From Siphonodentalium dalli (Eukaryota > Mollusca > Scaphopoda > Gadilida > Siphonodentaliidae), in contig CP136066.1 of the NCBI GenBank assembly GCA_032622095.1, forward strand, positions 116,085,319 to 116,149,318: a DNA stretch of 64,000 nucleotides, in the 5' to 3' direction. Position 1 is the first letter of the stretch; each line of letters opens with the position of its first letter. A program made the position numbers and the translations under genes. The notes beneath the pieces were generated by a model. It was given only the letters and a program-made list of their open reading frames with translations. It did no database searches and was not told where the DNA came from. Shown in pieces: positions 9,523 to 23,472 of the stretch.

Positions 9523-12500
9523 CTGAAAAAGAAATGAGTAGCACCACTTTTTTAATGCTATAAATGAGACTAGAATATGATGTACTAATTCTGTGATTAC
9601 TTGGGCCTCAAATTATGCAGCACATTGGTCATTTACCAGTTTATCACATAGTAACTTAACTGACCATCAATCTTAGAAAAGATCCTGAGATTCGTCCATG
9701 ATGCTAGTTATAGTACATTAACTTCACAGCCAATACGTAGTGGATGTATGTAGCAAGCCTGGAAATATGCGTCCGGTCATGGACAATGACCGACCAAAAT
9801 TGCCCAAATGAGCGATGCATGTTTGTGTGTGCCTGTCATGACTGGTGCCGATTTATCTACCATGCATAGGTAATATTGCTAGCTGGGTAGTGTAGTTGCA
9901 ATTTTTAATGAACACATTATGCCATGTTCCTCAAGAACGCTCCATGCGGTTATATAAACAAATCTTGACTACTTGACAAATTATTTGTATATCAGTATTC
10001 AATTGTTGTTGGTGTTTAGCAATTACCAGGGCTCGTGATTTATTTGACAGACACAGAATTATTAATGACCGACACAAACCAAAATTTCAGTTATTTCCAG
10101 GCTTGGTCTGAAGATTGAATGAAAGTATCAATGACACTGTAGCTCACTTGGAGAGGGCAGTTTCATTTGTTATAGTCAATAGAACAATTCGGAATGCGGA
10201 AAGTTAAATGTCTAAGTAATACATGGAAATTTTCAAAAAAGAGATTATGAAAGATGTAAACGAGACGCTGGAATTTCATAAAGCAAGCATGGACAGCAAG
10301 TTTGAAAAGTGGGAGCATGAAAACAGCTTACTGAATGAAGAGGTTGAACACTACCGTAGTGAAAACATGGCCATGAAGGATGAGATACAAGTATTGATTT
10401 CGAAAGTAAACAGAGGCGAGCAGTACTCCAGAAAGACCAACATACGTATTTTGGATTTAGAGGAGACTGATAACGAAAACTTGAAAAAAAAGATATGCGA
10501 TTCAGTAAATGGTAGTCAATCCAATGTCCGTATTTCTGAATTAGATATTATTGCTGCTCACAGGCTACCTGCCAGGGGTTCACCAAAACCATGTATCGTA
10601 AAGTTCGCTAGACCCGACACAAGGAACATGGTATTTGAGCAGAGAAAGAACTTATCATACTTGGCACAAGACAACTCTAAGAAACCATTGAAGGTCAGAG
10701 ACGATGTTACTAAAGATAACATCCAACTTATGAACAGGCTTTTTAATCATGAGAAAATACAGCTTGCATACCACAGGAATGGATTCATTTGGGGGAAACT
10801 GAAGACTGGTGAACGTGTCAAGTTTGACATCACAGAGAGCATAGACACCACTATCAGAAAATATTTCGTCAAGAAATGACTTTTCTAAACATGAAAACAA
10901 TCCAAACATTGATTTATATACATATATATGTATGTGTGTATATATATATGTATGTGTATGTATATATATGTATGTATACATATATATATATATATATATG
11001 TGTATAGTGAGAAATTGACTTAGGTTCATACAAATAGTGAGATTTCAAAACGAAATGTATTTTTCCTTTATATTTTTGATGATGTAAAGTTATAAAGTAC
11101 ACCTGAAGCAACATAGTCTATTATGTGTTCCTTATACCAATATGAATATATTAGTATATGCTAAACAACGAACACCAGGTTAACCCAATAGGTTTATTAT
11201 CCAGCACTTAGAACACGGTACAAATATATACATAATATTTAATTCATAAGTCCACTGTAGTTGCTGGCTTTAAATGTATTTTTACGAAAATTACTCAGGT
11301 TAATGTGTTATGTAAAGCAATATACATTATACATTTGTTTTTAGTTACTTGTTCCTTAAAAAATTCCATGATAAAATATACAAAAGATAAATCTCAATCA
11401 CAAACCTCGGTGCCCGCAATGTTGACTGCAACAAATTTTGTTCGGATAAATACAGCTCTGATCATAATCCAAGCGGTATAACTCTACAATGATTGTAACA
11501 TTTCAAAGCATGTGACTACTGCGAGACAAACACGCCTGATCGTGTTCCATGTGGGATAACTCTTTGCTAATATCTTAATATATAACTGTGGGATGGGACA
11601 CCCTGCATGGACCCACACAAAGTCTTGTGTACATGTGAAGTATTTTAATTTGCATAAATTATGGATTTTCGTTTTCAAGTTGATAATACCTTTTTTGGGC
11701 GATGGTTGAAAACTGCATTTACCATGCCCATCATGATTATGCTTGGAAGGTCAATTATATTTAATGTCCACTCCCCAACCCTCCCCCTTCAATGCACGAC
11801 TGATTTTTTATTTAAATTGATGGAAATTACTGATCGCTGTATATGTATATGCTGTATATTTGGATTCATATTAGTATATTCATTAATATTCGCATATGGT
11901 TAGTATTATGTCGATGAACTGTAGAGGCCTCGGTGACCCAAAGAAACGCAGAGATGTTTTTAACTATATAAGAGAGAAAAAATATGGGATATATTGTTTA
12001 CAGGATGTCCATTTTACAACAACAAATGAGCAAAGAATTAGGACAGAATGGGGATATGAGGTCGCCTTTAGTTCACATACAGGCTCGTCGAGAGGGGTTA
12101 CAATTCTAATAAACAATAACTTTAGTTTCAAACTATTAGATACGAAAACTGACCAGGAAGGTAACCTCCTTATAATTCGTGCAGAAGTTGAAAACCGCTA
12201 GTTAATATTTATGGTCCAAATACTGATGATCCTTCCTTTTATAAATCAATTAGAGAAAGTCTTGAGCAAATAACAGATGGCAGCATAGTCATATGTGGGG
12301 ATTTCAATTTAGTCCTGGACCCAGACCTCGACCTTTTAAATTATAAAGCTATAAATAATCCTAATGCACGTGATGAAGTACTTTACATGATAAATAAGCT
12401 AGATTTAGTCGATATTTGGAGATACAATAACCCAAAGGAACGCAGATACACATGGCGTCGGACCAACCCATCCAAACACGCACGTTTGGACTTTTTCCTA

Positions 12501-15500
12501 ATCTCTCGAGACCTGATACCAACAGTAGAAAACTGCGATACACACCCTGGATATAAAACAGATCACTCTGCGATATCGTTACAATTGAAATTTAATAATT
12601 TTGAAAAGGGTAGGGGCTTCTGGAAATTTAATAACTCATACTAAAAAACAAAGATTATATAGAACTAGTAAAGGATACAATAAATAGAGTTGTTAAACAA
12701 TACTTGAAAAGTGGATGGACGGGTAATGGTAATTTAAATATGAATAATGCTGAATTTAACATTGATGACCAATTATTTTTCGAAACTCTCTTGATGGAAA
12801 TAAGGGGCGCTTCCATACCATTTTGCTCTCATTTATCTAAACTAAGAAAATGTAAAGAGACTAAATTAATTGAACAAATAACAAATCTAGAGAATATTAC
12901 AACGGAAAAAGAAAGTCTAGAAATGGAGAAGCTTAAACGTGAATTAGAAGCATTACGAGAAGAAAAACTAAATGGAATATTTGTTAGATCACGTGCTAGA
13001 TGGATTGGAGAAGCCAAGTAAATATTTCTTAAATTTAGAAAAACGAAATTTTACGTCTAAAACCATCCAAAAATTACAGGCAAATAACGGAGACATGATA
13101 TATGAACAACATGAAATCCTTCATAGTCCGGCCGCCAGGTCACGGATGCGTGTTTTGGCGTATAAAGTTTTTTTCTCTGCGGATTTTGTAAATTCAGGTA
13201 TCCGACATCAAGATTTTATCGGCTGGCCATCTGTCAGCCTTGAGCAATTTTTTTTATAGCGCCCTAAAAAGTATATTTTCATGAAGCTAAGGTATAATGA
13301 CACTATTTTGGCCCAAAATTGAAACTCACCATCCAAGATGGCCACCAAAATGGCCGCCGGAAGTTGAAAATATATCATTTTTTCACAATTATCTTCTAGA
13401 TCAGTTCATGATGTTTGGAACTGTTAGAGTAATATGACTTTATTTTGTATTTTTTATATTAACTGATCATTGGAGCAATTATATATGCCATTATTGGGGT
13501 CCTATCCACTTGTGATCCCTCAAAAATTCGATTTTACAGAAAGCGGTATAAAATTTCACAAAAAATCACAACTGGGATTCTAGTCATATTTCAACAAGAC
13601 ATGAACAGAAGGTTGCAATTATGTGAGGCATACCATTACCTATGAATATTCCAACTCACTGGAACCAAAATTCTTACTTTGGCTCAAAATGGCTGCCAAA
13701 ATGGCTGCCAAAATATGGAAAATGGTAAATATTGCCCTAGGGTGTCCCGCAATCGCTTACAAGTTGTGGTTGATGTACAAAATTGGCTATTCTGCCTTCT
13801 ATACATTGAATACTAACATGTCTGCTGCACCATGGTTAATTGTTACTGTTATCGCCACTGACATCACCAAAAATATTGGACTTTTCTCTCAAATACTTAA
13901 ATAAATAAATATCGGCAAAAATTTACTTTTCAGGTTTGGATAATTTTTTCTAGTAATATGTAACTATCTTTAGATTGAAAGGTGTTTATTGTATTGGTCT
14001 ATCTTAAATGTGTCACACTACGGTGTTTATAGACCAAATTGCTCAAAATGGCTTCCAAAATGGCAATCAAATTGGTAAAAGTTATTTTTTAACATATATC
14101 ATTATAACATTATATATATAACGTTATTCTCTGCGTTATCCGAAAATGTAGCAAATTGTGACTCACTTGGTTATTATACGTGTTAGGTAATTAACTGACA
14201 ACTAAATGTTCTATTATGGTTGTCCCAGTTCCGAATGGGGCATGACAAATTCATTTTAAAGTATGGAAATTTGCGGAGAACCTCTTTTGTGATTCTGACC
14301 ATATTATTGAAAGGAAATGGGCAGAACTTTGAGACGGAACTGAGATGAACCATAATATGTGGCTCTTCTGGTCCATTGTGATAAACCAATATCAACTGGA
14401 TACAGGATGGTTGCCAAGATGGTATCCAGGGAGTTACTCCATGTGAGGTGAATAGGTATACATGGAGTTAATGTATGTCATGAATGATGCAAATATTTAT
14501 ACAATGAGTGACTATATGGTTATGAGTGTGTTGTCCATAGTGAGATGTATGGGTATACAGGGAGAGGTCATGGTCATGTGTGGGGTGAATCGGTATGAAT
14601 GGTGTGACTGTATGGTGTATGGTTGTGTGTATCATGTACGGGTGCACCTTGTGTGCCTGTATGTACATTGATGTGGTGTACGGATGTAGCTACATGGTCA
14701 CCTATGTATTGATTATAAATATATGGAGTGACTGTAAGGTCATGGGTGGGATGTACATGTGTTTCTGTATGCTCACAAATGGGGTGTGTGGATAAATAGT
14801 GAGTGATTTTATGGTCAGGGGTAATGTGTATGGTATACATATTCACCTCACCATTGGCCATATCACTCACTGTATCCTTATTTGTCACACCATAGCCGAA
14901 TAGCCACGAAAGATATACTAATACACCCCAGCCATGTCAGTATAGTCACTCCATGTGAGCATATGCACATCATCCGTGGCCATATAGCCCCGTGGCCATA
15001 TCCCCGTGGCCATATAGCCACTCGCTATATACACATACACCTCGCCCATGACCATATAGCAACACGATTGTATATCCGCATAACCTACACATGACCATAC
15101 CGCCACGAGTTGCCAAGCAGGAACACCAGGTATACTCACACACCTGACAATTTAGTCACTTCCTGCATATATATTCATTACATTGATGATCATACAGTCA
15201 CTCCTTGTATACCTACTCATCACACCATTGACCATACAGTCACTACCTGTATACATATTCCACACAGTCATATAACCACTCGATATATACATATGAAGCT
15301 CACCCTAGACCATAGAGTCACTCCAGATATACATATGCACCTCACCACTGGCCATTCAGTCCTTCCAGATATACAAAATCCCGCACACACGACCACTCAT
15401 ACCATCCATACTTGCATATACACCTCACACATGACAATTCAGCAATGCACTGTATAATCATACACGCCATCCATGATCATACAGCTAATCCCTACACACC

Positions 15501-18500
15501 CACCAATGATAATACATCCACGATATATATACATATACATCCCATCCATTACTACAAGGACACTTCCTATATACCCACACGATAATGTCCACCCAGCTTA
15601 CTCCAGGTATGCATATAGACTTCAATCATGACAGTACAGTCATTCCATGTATACCACACATTACCTGTAACCATAAAATCACTCACTATTTATTCACACA
15701 CCCCATCCATGATCATACAGAAAACACATGTACATCCCACCCATGACCTTACAGTCACTCCATATATACATAATCAATACATAGATGACCATGTAGCTAC
15801 AACTGTATATCCATACACCACACCAATGTCCATACAGGCACACCGGATGCACCCGTACGGGATAGACACAACCATACACCATACAGTGACTCCATGCATA
15901 CCGATACACCCCACACCTGACCATGACCTCTCCCTGTATACCTATAAATATCACTATGGACAACACAAGCATAACCATATAGTCACTCATTGTATACATA
16001 TTCACATCATTCATGACATACACTAACTCCATGTATACCTATTCACCTCTTCACCTCACCTCTGATCATAGAGTAACTCCATGTCTACCATCTTGGCATC
16101 AATCCTGTATCCAGTTGATATTGGTTTATCATAATTGACCAGAAGAGCCATATATTATGTTTCATCTCAGTTCCGTCTCAAAGTTCTGCCCATTTTCTTT
16201 CAATAATATGGTCATAATCACAAAAGAGGTTCTCCGCAAATTGCCATACTATAAAATGAATTTGTCATGCCCCATACGGAACTGGGACAACCATAATAGA
16301 ACATTTAGTTGTCAGTTAATTATCTATCACATATAATAACCAAGTGAGTCACAATTGGCTACATTTTCGGATAACGCAGATAATAATGTTATATATATAA
16401 TATTATAATGATACATGTAAAAAAAATTTTTTTACCAATTTGGTTGCCATTTTGGAAGCCATCTTGAGCAATTTGGTCTATAAACACCATAGTGTGACAC
16501 ATTCAAGATAAACCAATACAATAAACACCTTTTAATCCAAAGATAGTTACATATTACAAGACAAAATGGTCCAAACCTGAAAAGTTAATTTTTGCCGATA
16601 TTTATGTCAAGTTTTTGAGAGAAAAGTCCAATATTTTTGGTGATGTCAGTGGTGGCAACAGTAACAATTAACCATGGTGCAGCAGACATGTTAGTATTCA
16701 ATGTATAGAAGGCATAATAGCGAATTTTGTACATCAACCACAACTTGTAAGCGATTGCAGGGCACCCTAGGGCAATATTTATCATTTTCCATATTTTGGC
16801 GGCCATTTTGAGCCAAAGTAAGAATTTTGGTTCCAGTGAGTTGGAATATTCATAGGTAATGGTATGCCTCACTTAATTGCAACCTTCTGTTCATTTCTTG
16901 TTGAAATATGACTAGAATCCCAGTTGTGATTTTTTGTAAAATTTTATACCGCGTTCTATAAAATCAAATTTTTGAGGGATCACAAGCGGATAGGACCCCA
17001 ATAATTGCATGTTTAATTGCTCCAATGATCAGTTAATATACAAAATACAAAATAAAGTCATATTACTCAACCAGTTCCAAACAGCATAAACTGATCTAGA
17101 AGATATTTGAGAAAAAATGCCATATTTTCAACTTCCGGCGGCCATTTTGGTGGCCATCTTGGATGGTGAGTTTCAATTTTGGCCCAAAATAGTGTCATTA
17201 TGTCTTAGCTTCATAAAAATATATACATTTTACTAGATTAGTCATGTGAATTTGCAACAAATTCCAAGTAACTGGTTTTACGTCTGGGGAAATCTGGGGG
17301 GGGGGGGTATACTTTTTAGGGCGCTATAAAAAAAATTGCTCAAGGCTGACAGATGGCCAGCCGATAAAATCTTGTTGTCGGATACCTGAATTTACAAAAT
17401 CCGCAGAGAAAAAAACTTTATACGCGAAAACAAGCATTCGTGAATTCCGGGTGTTTGGCGACCGGACTATCAAGAGACAAACCATTTCTATAAACGTCTT
17501 TATAAAAACCAAGATGCAGAAACACATTCCTTAAACATTGATAACTTAATAACTAACGTGTGTGATATAAATGACAAAGTTGAAATAAACAAATTAACGC
17601 TAGAGACTGGTCGATGTTTGGAAGGAGAAATTAGTTACAGCGAAGCGCTAAATTACTTGAAAAAAATGAAAAATAATAAATGCCCTGGAAACGATGGATA
17701 TTCTGTAGAGTTTTTAAAATTCTTCTGGTGAGATGTTGGAACCTACCTGGTCAGATCACTTAACTACGGCATGAAAGTTGGAAAACTATCTGTTACACAG
17801 AGGCAGGGAATAGTAACACTCCTCCCCAAAGACAACAAACCACGACAACTTCTTAAAAACTGGAGACCAATATCCTTATTAAATGTGACATATAAAATTC
17901 TCACAGGAGTCCTATCTGAAAGATTAAAACAAGTTTTACCATTTCTAATACATTCAGATCAAACCGGATTTATATCTGGACGGTATATTGGGGGGAATAT
18001 TCGACTAGTGATGGATATGATGCTACATACAAAGCAAAATAAAATACCGGGATCTTGCTATTGATAGATTTTGAAAAAGCATTTGATTCGATATCCTGGA
18101 AATTTATATACAGTGAACTAAAATACTGAAATTTTAGTCAACCATTTATCGATTATATAAAGACTTTATATTGTGATACTTCATCATGTATAAATTTAAA
18201 TGGGCAAATATCAGACTTTTTCAACTTAGAGAGAGGATGTAGACAAGGCGATCCAATATCCCCATATATTTTTTTATTATGTGCAGAAATTCTTGGTATT
18301 ATGGTACGATTCTCAAAAAACATAAATGGTATCAATGTTGGTAATACGAATATAAGAATGTCGCAATATGCCGATGATACATCTCTTTTCCTCGATGGGT
18401 CACCAGAGTCTCTAGAAGCAGCTATGAAAGTACTTGACAACTATAAATATGTATCGGGTCTAAAAATTAACTATGACAAAACACACGCAGTGTGGATTGG

Positions 18501-21500
18501 TACAAAGGCAGACAGCACGGAACAGATATGTGACCGATGGAAATTAAACTGGAATCCAGAAACCTTTAAAATACTTGGTATAGAATTTCATCATGACACT
18601 AAACGTATGATTGACATAAATTTTACAAACGGGCTTATGCAATTAAAGAACATACTAGCAATGTGGAGTAAACGTAACCTAACTGTTCTCGGTAAAATAA
18701 CTGTTGTCAAATCGCTAGCTATTTCAAAAATAGTACACCTGTTCCTTGCACTACCGAATCCCACAGATGAATATATAAAAAATTTAAATAAACTGCTCTT
18801 TGGTTTCATTTGGAACCAAGGTCCAGATAGAATAAGTAGAAAACTGCTCACTCAGAAATATGCTTCTGGTGGGTGTAAAATGATTGATATTAAGACTTTC
18901 TTAAATTCTATGAAGATATCATGGGTTAAGCGAGCTATCACACACGGGCTTCCTGGGTTAAAGTTTTCGAACACTCTTGTAGTATATTTTGTAACAGTTG
19001 GTATCTAATGTCATCTACAATTTTAAAAAACCAATCTAAAACACTTGATAACAATTTCTGGAAAGATGTAGTAAATGCCTGGATTCTGTACTGTGACAAA
19101 CTAGAACCGGTGAGTCAATGTGATCTCCTCACTACACCTTTAGTAGGATTCGCGGATACGGTAAAACTGGTGAAGCCACGATTGAAACTGTTCATGACTG
19201 ATAAGCTTATATACATATTCGATTTCCAAGACAATTTAGGAAAGAACCTGTCACATGAAGAATTTAACGCTCTACACAAAACAAACATCGACTTTCTAAC
19301 TTTTAACGGAATTGTAAAATCAATCAAGAAAAGAGATAATTTTTTAAGTAAAAGCGACAGGGTTTTGCGCCCTCATATACCATTTCAATTAATAAATTTA
19401 CTTGCTCCGAACAGTGCTAAATCCACGTATAAAACAATGTTACCAATTGAATCACCCCATAAACAAATAAGTAAATGGGAACGAAAGTTGAACCGAACAT
19501 ATAATGTCGAGTTCTGGACTGAAGTATATAGATGCCAATTTATTTACGTCACCGATACCAAACTTAAGTGGTTCCAATACCGAATAAATACACATATCAT
19601 CGGTACAAAACAACTTTTGAAAAAAATGAAAATATCTGACGACGACTCATGTACCTTCTGTAAATCTAATACTGAATCGATCATTCACATTTTCTGGGAA
19701 TGTCCAAACATACAATATTTTTGGAATATGGTCGAAAATTGAGTATTTCATAATACGAGTACTAGATTACAACTCACACGTGAAACTGCAATATTTAGCA
19801 GCCGCCCTGGAAAATATACTAGTCCTTGGATAATATTCCTTCTTATCTTTGTTAGATATCACATTTATAGATCAACGATGAAAAACTCTATGCCAAACCT
19901 CACCGGACTTAAAAAAGAACTTAGTTTATATTTCCAATCTGAGCGTGTTTTTTATTATAATAAAGGTCAATACACTAAATTTAAACAAAGATGGTCTTAT
20001 CTAGAAGAACTAATTTAATTTAATGTGTGACTGCACATGCCAACCCTAAAACCTGCGTACTGCACCAACACACCCTGACATTGGTTTTCGGCAAGCAATC
20101 AAATATATATGCTGCTGGTGTAACATAATTAATATTAGAGATCCAATTTTCTGATTCCAAATAACAGCAATATACAATACAAACTTGAACAATAACTTAT
20201 AGTATACATCGTTATATATAGAATAGTGAATAAAACATTGGTCGGTTCTTTTGCCCCCCCCGCCTTCCCCACCCCGGGTCCAAAATTATGGGGGGAAAAT
20301 GACAAGTTGAATTATATTACACAATACAATATTCCTGAATTTCTATTGATACAAATCTACCATGTGTAATGTCAACGTTATGTTTTGTAAGACTATATAT
20401 ATTGTCGCAATAAAAATATAAAAAAACAAAAACAAAAAAAATACTAGATGTGAACATGAAGAGATATATATAAATTAAAATCCAAGATGACCGCAGGTGA
20501 CCATTTTTTTCAACAAAATTCAGAAAAATTTGATGGCTGCAATCTAGTGGTCACCCCCGAAAATCCATATGAACTTGGGTGATGACAAGAGGAGGGATGT
20601 CGTCTGTAGGGTGTGCTGAAGGATTTATTCATGCAAAGAGTAAAATCCAAGATGGCGACTGGCAGCCATGTATTTCAACGAACTTCGCAAAATTGTAAGG
20701 CTCCCATCTAGAGGTCACCCCAAAGATCCATATGAAGTTAGGTGATAATGGATGTAGTCTGTAGGGGAGTGCCAAAGGATTATGTCATAAAAAGAGTAAA
20801 ATCAAAGATGGCTGCTGGCGGCCATGTTTATCAATGACATTTGTAATAATGAAAGTGTCAGTGTCACTGTAGCTCAACTTGGGAAGGAAGGGTTTTTTTG
20901 CTGGGCAATGAATACAATGATAAAGAAGAAGGAAAGTAAAAAAGTTGCAGTAAAGGGCTTGTATTGTGTATATGAAATTATTTTTATTTCAAACATTTCT
21001 CCAATAAATGTGGACTGCAGGGTGTGCCGATGGATTCAAATTTGAAATCCATGTTTTATAACAAACTTCAGAAATAACCAATGGCTCCCATCTTGAGGTT
21101 GTCCCGAAGATCCATATGAAGTTTGGTGACGAATGGATGATGGATGTGGTCTGTGCCAAAGGATTTAGTCATGAAAAGAGTAAAATAAAAGATAGCTGCT
21201 GGCAGCCATGTTTTTCAACAAAGTTTGGAAAAAATTTATGGCTCCCATCTAGAGGTCACCCAGAAGATCCATATGAAGTTTGATGACGATCGGATGAGGG
21301 ATGTGGCCTGTAGGTTGTGCCAAAGGATTTAGTATTGCAAAGAGTATAATCCAAGATGGCCGTTGGTAGCCAAGTTTTTCTAAAAATTCCCAAAAAATAA
21401 ATGACTCCCATCTAGAAGTCACCCTGAAGATCCATATAAAGTTTGGTGATGATCGGATTGGGGATATGGTCTGTAGGGTGTGCCAAAGGATTTAGTCATG

Positions 21501-23429
21501 CAAAGTGTAAAATCCAAGATGGCTCCCAGCAGCCATATTTTCACCGAAAATCGTTCAAATTTGATAGCTCCCATTGAGAGGTGATCCTAAACATGCTTGT
21601 AAATTTTCAAAAGTATTCTCTAATAAATGCAGGCTGCGCCGATGATTTCTAATTTTAAATCCATGATGGCTGCTGTCGGCCATGTTTTTCAACAAATTTA
21701 GGGGAAAAATTGATGCCTCCCATCTAGGTCATCCCGAAGATCCATATGAAGTTTGGTGATATCGGATGAGAGAGGTGGCCTGTAGGGCACTAGGGTGTGC
21801 CGAAGTATTTAGTAATACAAAGTGTAAAATCCAAGATGGGCACTGGTGGCCATGTTTTTCAACGATATTCGGAATAATTTGATGGCTCCCATCAAGAGGC
21901 GATCGTAAACATGCCTGTAAATTTTCACAACAATTCTCCAATAAAAGCTGGCTGCAGGGTTTGCTGATGGATTCAAATTTGAAATCCAAGATGGCCGCTG
22001 GCCATGTCTTTTAACGATTTTTGGAAACAATGGGTTCCATCTAGATGTCACCCCGAAGATCCATTTGAAGTTTGGTGATGATCGGATGAGAGATGTGACC
22101 TGTGAGGTGTGCTGTGTGCTAACAGAAATTATTGACGGATAATGGACGCCAACCCATAGTAATAGCTCAAACTTGACTTTGTCAAGTTGAGTTAAAAATG
22201 GAAAACAAATAAACTTTGACAATGCATGAACAAGCCACTAGGGCGATTATTTTGATCCTACAGCAAAATTAAGGTCACTCTCTTTGCAATCTGGTATATA
22301 GAATGTAATCTCAACAGTATGTCACTGTACACTTTAAAGCTATCAATATTATGAATGTACTAGTGTAATTAGTGAGTCAAAACTTCTCACTCTATGATGT
22401 GATTATAAGAGTACTAGTAACCTTTGGTACATACTATGATCGCACAGTGCAGTAACAGTTCTAGTCACAAATCCATATAACTCGAGAAGTCACCCTCAGA
22501 GTCATTAAAATGGCCCATTAATAGTCGCAGCCCTACAGAATATATCGTCAGCAGTAAACTCAGGTATACTGCTGGAACCTCTTTGCAAAAACTTTTCTTA
22601 CCTGGGACATCAAAGCCTTTGGAGGAGAAACATGCCGACATCAAAGAACTGATATCAGACATGTACCTAGAAAAAATAAAGGAAATGAATGTGTCAATAA
22701 CCCTGTAGCTCAACTTGGGGAGTGTTTAATTTTATGCTGAACAGTCAATAGAATGATAAAAGAGAAGGAAAGTAAAAACAAATCAGTAAAGCGATTGTAT
22801 TTTGTAGATGTGGGCTGCATTCAAATGTGAAATATTAAGATGACTGCTGGTGGCAATGTTTATTAACAAATATAGGAAAATATTGATATCTAGAGGTCAC
22901 CCCGAAAAACCATTTTAAGTTTTGTGACGATCAGATGAGGGATATGGCATGTAGCTTGCCGAAGGATAGTAGTCATGCAAAGAATAAAATCTGCCAGAAA
23001 AATTATAAAATTACCAAAGGATTTGGTCATGCAAAAAGTAAAATCCAATGTTTTTTTATCGAAAATTGTTCAAAGTTTGATTATAACTCCCATCTAGAGG
23101 TGATCCTAAATATGCCTGTAAATTTTCAAAACATCTCTATGATAAATGCAGGCTGCTGGGTTTTCCAATGTATTCAAATTTGAAACCAAGATGGCCGCTG
23201 GCAGCCATGTTTTTTATGGAATTTCAAATAAAATTGAAGGCCCAAATCTAGAGGTCACCGCGAAGATCAATATTAGTCCATGGGCTGGTGGGACCCCTCG
23301 TGCCCCACCCCACTACTTAACCTCATGTACCCTAATATGTACTGGTCAGGAAAAATAATGTTAACAGCAAATATTTTGGTCCTATTGTACCAACTTGGTC
23401 AAAGTTTAGCCTTACTCGGTTACCATTTC

Positions 23430-23472
<43 letters not shown>

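Larger units (their letters stand above)
10223..20439 (+). mobile_element. L1/Tx1-like LINE, itself interrupted
   Basis: It has ORF1, endonuclease, reverse transcriptase and C-terminal knuckle in order, and a 3' A-rich tail (about 20411-20439). It is flanked by AATAC on both sides (10218-10222 and 20440-20444), a 5-bp target-site duplication. The comparison with the uninterrupted B copy at 51330 confirms both junctions. The 5' end is probably truncated, since the ORF1 ATG is at the first base. A foldback element splits it at 13125-17468. The copy has several stops and frameshifts, so it is dead. Confidence 0.88.

Noticed and set aside
10655-11114. Minus-strand frames rich in Tyr, Ile and His
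   Set aside because: They come from the TA/TG microsatellite and the antisense of the LINE ORF1.
14430-16075. Overlapping open frames on both strands with Tyr/Met/His-rich products
   Set aside because: They arise from an inverted minisatellite. The products mirror each other in opposite strands and have no family similarity.
20440-22193. Regularly spaced repeats that could suggest a CRISPR array
   Set aside because: The units are about 160 bases with no short conserved repeat and unique spacers. The genome is eukaryotic and the unit is a transposon array.
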